Below, piece after piece: positions 1-5,410 of a stretch of 10,107 bases of DNA. This DNA comes from CAXSEF01 sp964236535 (GTDB lineage Bacteria > Pseudomonadota > Alphaproteobacteria > Acetobacterales > Acetobacteraceae). Numbering within the stretch: the stretch's first letter is position 1; each line of letters opens with the position of its first letter. The stretch spans positions 1-10,107 of the forward strand of contig CAXSEF010000109.1 in the NCBI GenBank assembly GCA_964236535.1, written 5' to 3'. The translations under genes were made by a program, and so were the position numbers. Under the pieces are notes generated by a model. The model made no database searches. It was not told where the DNA came from and saw only the letters and a list, made by a program, of their open reading frames with translations.

Positions 1-545
1 GAGCCGGTTTCACGCGGCGCAGCAAGCGTCGACGATGGCGTTGTCGTCGAGCAGCCGGTGCGAGAGGAAGCGCTCGCGCAGACACAGCCAGACGCGCTCG
101 ACCGGGTTCAGCTCCGGCGCGCAGGGCGGCAGCGGCAGCGGCGTGACGTTGCCGGGACCTGCAGCGCACGGGCGCCGTGCCATCCGGCCTGGCCCGGCAC
201 CGTCACGGCATGCTCGTCATCGCGGCGTTCGGCGGGCAAGCGCTCCAGGAACAGGCTCGTGGCCTCGGTCGAGACCCCCGGCAGCACGAGCGCGGTGCTC
301 TCGCCGGTGGCAGGCTGGATGGCGGCGAAGATGCACGTCCCACTAAAGCGGCGGTCGCACAGCCCGGGCGGTCGCTGCCCCTTCCTGGCACAGCTCGGCC
401 AGGGTCCGGCTCGACAGGCCGCTGTGCTCCGGGTGTGGTCCACGCAGGATCAGGCCCGCCAGCGCCGCCTGCTCGCCCTTGCTCAGCCTGGGCTCAGCCG
501 CGGCTCGCGTCCGGGCCGGAGCCGGTCCACCAGCCTTGCTTGTCG
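1..545 (-). pseudogene. Decayed IS630-family transposase remnant, cut by the window edge
   Basis: The reverse strand carries IS630-like DDE transposase pieces in shifting frames. About 540-385 reads as the N-terminal part (EPRLS, KGEQAALAGLILRG, LAELCQ). About 380-155 reads as the central part (GQRPPGLCDRRFSG, IQPATGESTALVLPG, QAGWHGARAL). About 153-10 reads as the C-terminal part (PELNPVERVWLCLRERF, LSHRLLDD). Roughly 100 residues, including the first catalytic Asp, are missing between the first two pieces. The second catalytic Asp is replaced: the usual VLDQAGWHG reads VPGQAGWHG. The Glu of NPVERVW survives. A one-base loss near 151-156 changes frame again. A TGA at 10-12 stands where the family normally has the Trp of an AWNRL-like motif, and the next codons still read NRL. 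The element is therefore dead. Its 3' end lies outside the window, and I could not identify terminal inverted repeats or a TA target duplication. The exact 5' edge (about 537-560) is uncertain. Confidence 0.85.
485..506. repeat. 11-bp imperfect tandem duplication inside the transposase remnant
   Basis: On the plus strand AGCCTGGGCTC (485-495) is followed directly by AGCCGCGGCTC (496-506), matching at 9 of 11 positions. On the coding strand each copy spells part of an EPRLS motif: once in the frame ending LRPGREPRLS, and once in the frame continuing EPRLSKGEQ. Because 11 is not a multiple of three, the duplication alone explains the first frame change in the remnant. Confidence 0.55.
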
Positions 546-576
546 AAATGCAATGCGTTGGCACGTTGCGACATGC

Positions 577-1548
577 CTAGGGGCGGGTCTCGGTGGCCCG
601 GATGAACGTGCCGAATGCCCGCGGCGAGTCGCCCACCTTGATCTCGCCGGACGCGGTTCTGGTGGCGTCATCGATGATGCTGACCGTGTCGTCCATCCAG
701 TTGACGACGTAGACGCGGCCGGCCGCGTCGGCCTCGATCCCTTCCGGGTAGGCGCCGACGTCGATGTCGGTGCCGACCCGCGTGAGAGTCGCGAGATCGA
801 ACACGCTGACCGAGCCACCCAGCTCGTTGGTGACGTAGCCGCGGTCGTGCGAGAGCGCCACCACGTAGGGCCGCTTGCCGGTGGGGATGCGCGCCAGCAG
901 CGTGCGCGTCGCCAGGTCGATCACCGCGACGTCGTCGGACTCCACGTCCGCCACGTAGGCCCGGCCGCGCCCGTCGGTGGTGACGCCGAACGGCCGCCGG
1001 CCGGTGGCGATCCGTCCTACCACGGTGTTGCCGGGCAGTGCGATCAGCGACACGGCATCGTCGAGCCGGTCCGCGCAGACCAGCATGGCGCCATCGGGCG
1101 TGACCGAGAGGCCGGATGGCGATTGTCCCACGGTGATCCGGCCGGTGATGACGCCCTGCGTTGCATCGACCACAAACAGCTGGTCGGACAGCCAGTCGGC
1201 GACGTAGACCGTCGAGCCCGACACCGCGACCCCCAGCGGCTGCCCCTGCAGCGGCACGCGGCGCAGCACGCTGCGCGCGCCGGTATCCAGCACGGCGACC
1301 TCGCGGGCGTCCGGGCTGGTGACGTAGGCGCGCAGCCCGTCGCGGCTCATGGCGATGCCGGCGGGGTGGCCGCCGACCGGGATCGTCGCCACCACGCGCC
1401 GCGTGTCCAGGTCGAGGACGCTGACCGAATTGCCCTGCTGGTTGGTGACGAAAGCCTCGTCCGCCCGGGCCGGCGGCGTGGTCGCAAGCCCGGCCGCAGC
1501 CGTCGCCGCCAGGGCCAGGATGCAGCGGCGCAGGCGGTTCAGGCCCAG
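577..1548 (-). CDS. Exported seven-repeat YVTN-type beta-propeller protein
   Basis: Seven successive repeats of about 40 residues each carry a YVT/YVA-type strand followed by a VSVLDL/VAVIDL-type strand and a xxVGxxPxG turn: VTNQQGNSVSVLDL, YVTSPDAREVAVLDT, YVADWLSDQLFVVDA, VCADRLDDAVSLIAL, YVADVESDDVAVIDL, YVTNELGGSVSVFDL and YVVNWMDDTVSIIDD. This predicts a complete seven-bladed propeller. The reading frame is open upstream of the first GTG (1395), and that extra part holds the first propeller strand preceded by a good signal peptide (NRLRRCILALAATAAAG, then ending PARA before DEAF), so a start at 1395 would be wrong. No ATG, GTG or TTG exists in frame further up. The best candidate is CTG at 1548, about 8 nt after GAGGGCGG; CTG 1542 is an alternative. 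From 1548 the product is about 323 residues. It lies almost directly behind the SRPBCC gene and is probably cotranscribed. Such propellers often accompany periplasmic PQQ-dependent dehydrogenases, but the ligand here is unknown. Confidence 0.8.
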   Translation of the reverse strand: MGLNRLRRCILALAATAAAGLATTPPARADEAFVTNQQGNSVSVLDLDTRRVVATIPVGGHPAGIAMSRDGLRAYVTSPDAREVAVLDTGARSVLRRVPLQGQPLGVAVSGSTVYVADWLSDQLFVVDATQGVITGRITVGQSPSGLSVTPDGAMLVCADRLDDAVSLIALPGNTVVGRIATGRRPFGVTTDGRGRAYVADVESDDVAVIDLATRTLLARIPTGKRPYVVALSHDRGYVTNELGGSVSVFDLATLTRVGTDIDVGAYPEGIEADAAGRVYVVNWMDDTVSIIDDATRTASGEIKVGDSPRAFGTFIRATETRP

Positions 1549-1549
1549 T

Positions 1550-2080
1550 TCAGTGACCGCCCTCGGCCTTCGCCTTGAGCCCGGCCAGCGCGGTCAGCAC
1601 GTAGTCCCGCATCGCCTTGACCGCGGAGGCGTCGTTAAGCGCTTCGGGCGGATCGCCGTTCGGGTCGCCGCGGTACCCTGCCGCCCGGTACTCCACGCTC
1701 GACTTGCCGCCATCGGCCTCGACGACGGATATCTGCGACGAGAAATCGGCGACGGGGAGCACCTTCGGGTCGTTGTGCGGCATGAAGATCGAATAGGCGT
1801 GCTTCTCGGGCTTGTAGCTCTCGAGCGTCTGCTCCAGCTCGCCGCCAGGCTTCATGTGCATCACCCGCACGGCGTCGACGGTGTTGTCCCCGGTCCCGTC
1901 GGTCGAGACCACCGCCGGATCCCAGCTCATGTCGTGGAAGTTCCGGATGATCGACCAGACCTTGTCCGGCGGGGCGTCGACCACCACCGTCTCGTCGACC
2001 TTCTGGCGGGTCGGTCCGTGCGCCAGCGCCGGACTGACCAGCAGGAGACTTGCGACCGCCACCGCACGACTGACGAGCAT
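1550..2080 (-). CDS. Exported SRPBCC-fold protein resembling MxaD
   Basis: This 176-residue protein starts with a signal peptide (MLVSRAVAVASLLLVSPALA, cleaved before HGPT) and continues as one SRPBCC/polyketide-cyclase-like domain. The mature N-terminus (HGPTRQKVDETVVVDAPPDKVW) is of the kind I recall for MxaD, the small periplasmic protein of methanol-oxidation clusters that stimulates electron transfer from methanol dehydrogenase to its cytochrome c. Other typical parts are the DFSSQISVVEADGG strand and the long C-terminal helix beginning DASAVKAM. The frame is open to an ATG at 2140, immediately after the SURF1 stop. The ATG at 2080 is preferred because it begins the signal peptide and follows a CAGGGAG ribosome site. 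The propeller gene follows within a few bases. MxaD family membership rests on remembered motifs; SRPBCC fold and export are safer. No mxa or xox genes are present in the window. Confidence 0.75.
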   Translation of the reverse strand: MLVSRAVAVASLLLVSPALAHGPTRQKVDETVVVDAPPDKVWSIIRNFHDMSWDPAVVSTDGTGDNTVDAVRVMHMKPGGELEQTLESYKPEKHAYSIFMPHNDPKVLPVADFSSQISVVEADGGKSSVEYRAAGYRGDPNGDPPEALNDASAVKAMRDYVLTALAGLKAKAEGGH

Positions 2081-2140
2081 CCACCAACTCCCTGAGCAGG
2101 ACAGTGACGACCATTCGGCATCCTGCCCATGAGGCTGCAT

Positions 2141-2836
2141 CTAGACCCGGATTCCCTGCCGTAGCCAGAGCCCGAATACGACCACCAGCGTCGCCGCCAG
2201 GCCGAACCAGGTCAGCGCATACGACAGGTGATTGTTCAGCGGTCGCGGCAGGCTGCCTGTCGGCGCGGGCCGCACGCCCGGCGCCAGCTCGCCGACGCCC
2301 TGCAGGGCCACGACGGTGAACGGCGCGACTTCGACGCCCAGAGCGGCCGCGATGGCGCCGGGATCGAGGGTGAAGAAACGCGCACCGGCGACGTCGTCGT
2401 GCGCGCTGAGCCAGCTTGCGCGGTCCGGCCGCCGGACGAACCCCACGACGGTGGCAGGCGTGTGCGGCAGACTCACCCGCTCAGCGTCGTCCACCCAGCC
2501 GAGGTCGACCAGCACCGCGGGGACTTCCGGGCGCTGCAGGACGCCGAGCAGCTCCGATCCCATGCGCGGCCCCTGCGGAGTGTCGCGCACCTCGGCCCCG
2601 TAGCGGGCGAGTTGGGGCAGCCAGCGCCCGCTGACCGAGACCTTCTCGAACGGGCGTGGCGCGTCGGGCAGCGGCGTGGGGGGACTCTGCTCGGCAAGGG
2701 CGATCTGGTCGAGCAGCGCCTGCTTCTCGCCGAGACGACGGAGCTGCCAGCAGCCCAGGCCGACAAGCACTGCGAGCATGACCAGAGTCGCCGCGGCAGG
2801 GCCGAGTATCGCGCGGATGCTGCGTTTGTCACTCAT
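2141..2836 (-). CDS. surf1: SURF1-family cytochrome oxidase assembly protein
   Basis: SURF1 (Shy1) proteins sit in the cytoplasmic membrane and help place heme A into subunit I of aa3-type oxidases. This product has 231 residues, a normal length. It has the family's hairpin-like topology: an N-terminal membrane helix (about 9-31) ending in the conserved GCWQLRRLGEK, a large periplasmic domain, and a C-terminal helix (about 205-226) preceded by the hallmark PLNNHLSYALTWFGLA. The ATG at 2836 is the natural start because it places the first helix correctly; the ribosome site is weak. It is separated from the DUF983 gene by 222 nt without a recognisable gene and is followed after 60 nt by the MxaD-like gene, so it is probably part of the same transcript. 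No damage is seen. Confidence 0.93.
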   Translation of the reverse strand: MSDKRSIRAILGPAAATLVMLAVLVGLGCWQLRRLGEKQALLDQIALAEQSPPTPLPDAPRPFEKVSVSGRWLPQLARYGAEVRDTPQGPRMGSELLGVLQRPEVPAVLVDLGWVDDAERVSLPHTPATVVGFVRRPDRASWLSAHDDVAGARFFTLDPGAIAAALGVEVAPFTVVALQGVGELAPGVRPAPTGSLPRPLNNHLSYALTWFGLAATLVVVFGLWLRQGIRV

Positions 2837-3058
2837 CCTGACGCTACTCGAGTCTCATCGATCAGGGAGCAAGGCTGGGCTTTGCCCGGACTTGCCAGAG
2901 GACTGAGCCCTTTGGAAGCCGTTTCGCTGGACGGGTGGATACCGGAGGCCCGGCCTCTGGCGGGGCGACCCGTGTTGGATGACCGGCAGAGCTCATGGCT
3001 TTGGCGACCTGACGGTCACTCGCGACGATGATGGCATGCCGCACCGGCGCCGGGCTGC
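2837..3058. other. Intercistronic gap without a recognisable gene
   Basis: This is the longest non-coding gap within the oxidase operon. A minus-strand frame is open across it (44 codons from an ATG at 2996 to a stop at 2862), but the predicted product is Pro/Ala-rich, has no membrane segment or known motif, and lacks a clear ribosome site. Short GC inverted repeats occur at 2945-2957 (GAGGC CCG GCCTC) and 2877-2887 (GGGC TTT GCCC). Neither is followed by a T-run, so I do not call a terminator. An internal promoter for SURF1 is possible but I see no convincing one. Confidence 0.4.
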
Positions 3059-3424
3059 TCAGCCTGCATCGCGCAACTGGGTGCGATACTGCTGCGCGAT
3101 CAGGAACGCCTTGGACGGGCGCATCAACGCGACGGTGGCCGGGACGACCACGCACGGCCACAGCAGCGCGTGCACCCACAGCGGCGGGTTGAAACGGAAC
3201 TCGACCCAGAAGGCGAGCCCGACCGTGATGGCACCGACGACGATGATCAGCGGCACGGCCATCGCGTCACCCACGTCCATCTGCGTGAGGTCCAGGCCGC
3301 AGATCGGACAGCGCTCGCGCAGCACCAGGACCCGGGTGAACAGCGTGCCCTGCCCGCATCTTGGGCAGCGGCAGCCGAACGAGGCCCGGGCCAGCGTGGG
3401 CTCGGTGCTGGGGAGTGCCGTCGT
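3059..3424 (-). CDS. DUF983 zinc-ribbon membrane protein of the oxidase operon
   Basis: The product has two CxxC knuckles near its N-terminus (CPRCG and CPICG, 16 residues apart), as in DUF983 proteins, and then two hydrophobic segments (PLIIVVGAITVGLAFWVEF and ALLWPCVVVPATVALM) ending in RPSKAFLIAQQYR. DUF983 genes commonly sit beside coxC in alphaproteobacteria. Their molecular role is not established, although metal handling during oxidase assembly is often supposed. The start is a problem: between the coxC stop (3426-3428) and the first cysteines there is no ATG, GTG or TTG in frame. The nearest codons are ACG at 3424 and 3421, right behind TAGG, or CTG at 3394. The first in-frame ATGs upstream (3634, 3619) would imply an implausible overlap of about 200 nt with coxC. 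I list ACG 3424 as the nominal start, giving about 121 residues. An ATG-to-ACG change or sequence error at 3424 would explain this neatly. Confidence 0.8.
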   Translation of the reverse strand, partial: TTALPSTEPTLARASFGCRCPRCGQGTLFTRVLVLRERCPICGLDLTQMDVGDAMAVPLIIVVGAITVGLAFWVEFRFNPPLWVHALLWPCVVVPATVALMRPSKAFLIAQQYRTQLRDAG

Positions 3425-3425
3425 C

Positions 3426-4274
3426 CTATTCCGCCACTGTGACGCCCGCGCCCCACCAGTAGATCGCGACGAACAGGAACAGCCAGACGACGTCGACGAA
3501 GTGCCAGTACCAGGCGGCAGCCTCGAAGCCGAAATGCCGTGCCGGGGTGAACTGGCCGTCCTTGGCGCGGAACCAGCAGACGACCAGAAACGCGGTGCCG
3601 ACGATGACGTGGAAGCCATGGAAGCCGGTGGCAAGGAAGAACACCGACGGGTAGATGCCGCCGCCGCTGAACCTGAACGGGGCGTCCGAGTACTCGAGCG
3701 CCTGGCAGCCGGTGAAGGCCATGCCGAGCAGCACTGTGATGCCGAGGCCCATGACCAGCGAGCGGCGGTTGCCGTGCAACAGACTGTGGTGCGCCCAGGT
3801 CACGGTGGTGCCGGACAGCAGCAGGATCATGGTGTTGAGGAACGGCAGGCGGAACGGGTCGAAGGTGCGGATGCCCTCTGGCGGCCACATCGGCACCGCG
3901 GCGCCTGCCACATGGCTTGGGTAGAGCGCGAAGTGGAAAAACGCCCAGAAGAAGCTGACGAAGAACATCACCTCGGACGCGATGAAGAACAGCATTCCGT
4001 AGCGCAGGCCGAGGCGGACGACCGGGCTGTGCAGTCCGGGGGTGCGGGACTCGTGCAACACGTCGAGCCACCACAGTGTGGCGACCACGACGGTGCCGGC
4101 GATCCCGGCGCTGAGCACCCAGTAGTCGCCGAAATGCGCGGCGAAGACGATGCCCAGCACGATCAGGCCGGCACCGGCCGAGGCGCAGATCGGCCAGGGG
4201 CTCGGGTCGACCAGGTGGTAGGGCTGCCTGAGGCTGGAGGTCTCGCCAGGCCCGGTATGCGTCTCTGCCGTCAT
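3426..4274 (-). CDS. coxC: Cytochrome c oxidase subunit III
   Basis: Subunit III binds subunit I in the membrane and stabilises proton uptake and turnover of the aa3 oxidase. The 282-residue product begins with the family signature RQPYHLVDPSPWP (residues 16-28) and then has seven predicted membrane helices. The conserved acidic motif SEVMFFVSFFWAFFH lies at 100-114, with the Glu at 101. Further family motifs are PFLNTMILLLSGTTVTWAHH, FHGFHVIVGT and AAWYWHFVDVVWLFLF near the C-terminus. The ATG at 4274 is used because it gives the normal N-terminus. The ribosome site is weak (GGAG about 11 nt upstream). It follows the small membrane protein gene by 43 nt, which contain a short hairpin, and its TAG stop lies just before the DUF983 reading frame. 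The gene appears intact. Confidence 0.97.
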   Translation of the reverse strand: MTAETHTGPGETSSLRQPYHLVDPSPWPICASAGAGLIVLGIVFAAHFGDYWVLSAGIAGTVVVATLWWLDVLHESRTPGLHSPVVRLGLRYGMLFFIASEVMFFVSFFWAFFHFALYPSHVAGAAVPMWPPEGIRTFDPFRLPFLNTMILLLSGTTVTWAHHSLLHGNRRSLVMGLGITVLLGMAFTGCQALEYSDAPFRFSGGGIYPSVFFLATGFHGFHVIVGTAFLVVCWFRAKDGQFTPARHFGFEAAAWYWHFVDVVWLFLFVAIYWWGAGVTVAE

Positions 4275-4301
4275 CCGCCGCAGGCTCCCAGATCGCTGCT
4301 G

Positions 4302-4317
4302 CCCTGATTGGTCAGGG
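4302..4317. repeat. Perfect 6-bp inverted repeat between the small gene and coxC
   Basis: CCCTGA (4302-4307) and TCAGGG (4312-4317) are exact inverted copies around TTGG. The hairpin begins directly after the TGA of the small membrane-protein gene and ends about 27 nt before the coxC start codon. It lacks a following U-run, so it is not a classic terminator. A processing or stability element within the operon mRNA is possible. Confidence 0.45.
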
Positions 4318-4476
4318 TCAGGCGTGTGCCAGTTTCACGATGGAAACCACATAGAAAATCACCGCGAGCGCCACCAGGACGATCAGCAACGCGATGTTGC
4401 GGCCGCGCCGCCGACGCTGGAACTCCGCGGCGCCGGTCGCCAGCCCGGCCAGCGGCCCGGCGTCCTCGGGCGTCAT
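4318..4476 (-). CDS. Small single-helix membrane protein, CoxF-like
   Basis: A 52-residue protein begins with an ATG at 4476, one base after the ctaB stop, which suggests translational coupling. It has a short acidic N-terminus (MTPEDAG), a basic cluster (FQRRRRGRN, about 19-27), one strongly hydrophobic helix (ALLIVLVALAVIFYVVSIV, about 29-47), and ends in KLAHA. The basic stretch before the helix predicts an N-in orientation. Small proteins of this design, with a closing FYVVTIVKL-like helix, are commonly encoded between ctaB and ctaG in alphaproteobacterial oxidase operons and are sometimes labelled CoxF. Their role is not established. A longer reading frame extends to 4665, but that part overlaps ctaB and is compositionally a shadow. 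Position and helix make the gene likely; the family name is less certain. Confidence 0.72.
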   Translation of the reverse strand: MTPEDAGPLAGLATGAAEFQRRRRGRNIALLIVLVALAVIFYVVSIVKLAHA

Positions 4477-4477
4477 G

Positions 4478-5410
4478 CTATCCGACCATCCGGTCGATGG
4501 GCACGACCGCGAACAGGATCGCGAGATAGGACAGCGAGTAGCGGAACGTCGCCCGTGCCGCAGTATCGCCGCCCAGGCTTGTCCCGTCGGGGCCTGCGCC
4601 GTCCTGCAGGATGCGCCAGGCGCAGACCAGGAATCCGATGCCGAGCACGGCCGCGGTGCCGCCATAGACCCGGCCAGCCAGGCCGGTGGCCCAGGGCAGC
4701 AGCGAGACCGCGACGAGGAGCACGGTGTAGGCCATGATGTGGCGTCGCGTGCTGCGCGCTCCGACGACGACCGGCAGCATCGGCACGCCGGCGCGTTCGT
4801 AGTCCTTGCAGGCGTAGAGCGAGAGCGACCAGAAGTGCGGCGGCGTCCAGACCAGGATGATCGCGAACAGCAGCACAGGCAGCCAGCCCACGCCGTCCGA
4901 CACCGCTGCCCAGCCGATCAGCGGGGGGAAGGCACCCGCGGCGCCGCCGATGACGATGTTCTGCACAGTCCGCCGCTTCAGCCACATGGTGTAGATGAAG
5001 ACGTAGAAGGCGATCGAGGACGCGAGCAGTGCTCCCGCAACCGCGTTGGTGGCGAGCGCCATGGTCAGCACCGAGCCCACCGAGAGGACGACGCCGAAGC
5101 TCAGCGCCTCGCCAGGAGCGATCCGCCCGGCAGGGATCGGTCGGCCCGCGGTACGGCGCATCAGCAGGTCGATGTCGCGGTCGAACCACATGTTGATCGC
5201 GCCGGCCCCGCCGGCCGCCACGGCGATGCACAGCACCGCCGTGGCGGCCAGCACCGGGTTGAGGTGTCCTGGTGCCACGCTCAGGCCGACCAGCCCGGTG
5301 AACACCACCAGGCTCATCACCCGGGGCTTGAGCAGTGCCACCCAGTCGCGCCACTCGGCGGTGGGCAGGAGGCCGGGCCGCAGTTCGGCGGCGATTGCGG
5401 GGTTCTGCAT
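4478..5410 (-). CDS. ctaB: Protoheme IX farnesyltransferase (heme O synthase)
   Basis: CtaB/CyoE transfers a farnesyl group to protoheme IX, producing heme O, which heme A synthase converts to the heme A of the aa3 oxidase. The 310-residue product is an integral membrane protein of the UbiA superfamily. The first Asp-rich loop reads NMWFDRDID (N73-x3-D77-x3-D81), followed by MRRTAGRPIPAGRI. VWTPPHFWSLSLY comes at about 188-200, and the second conserved loop reads KDYERAGVPMLPVVVG (about 202-217). The ATG at 5410 shares its A with the coxA stop (TGATG), so translation is probably coupled. The frame is open to an ATG at 5470, but that would overlap coxA and add a non-family tail. Heme A synthase (ctaA) is not in this window. 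Confidence 0.95.
   Translation of the reverse strand: MQNPAIAAELRPGLLPTAEWRDWVALLKPRVMSLVVFTGLVGLSVAPGHLNPVLAATAVLCIAVAAGGAGAINMWFDRDIDLLMRRTAGRPIPAGRIAPGEALSFGVVLSVGSVLTMALATNAVAGALLASSIAFYVFIYTMWLKRRTVQNIVIGGAAGAFPPLIGWAAVSDGVGWLPVLLFAIILVWTPPHFWSLSLYACKDYERAGVPMLPVVVGARSTRRHIMAYTVLLVAVSLLPWATGLAGRVYGGTAAVLGIGFLVCAWRILQDGAGPDGTSLGGDTAARATFRYSLSYLAILFAVVPIDRMVG

Noticed and set aside
58..1578. 506-codon plus-strand open frame opposite the propeller and transposase remnant
   Set aside because: No recognisable domain. The opposite strand carries seven clear propeller repeats.
2096..2126. GCAGGA/TCCTGC inverted repeat before the MxaD-like gene
   Set aside because: Only 6 bp with a 19-nt loop and no T-run. 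Too weak to call a terminator or operator.
2862..2996. 44-codon minus-strand frame in the DUF983-SURF1 gap
   Set aside because: No ribosome site, membrane segment or motif, and Pro-rich composition like out-of-frame GC-rich DNA. Not supported as a gene.
2979..4307. 442-codon plus-strand open frame opposite coxC and DUF983
   Set aside because: Composition typical of a reverse-complement shadow, and both minus-strand genes have clear family motifs.
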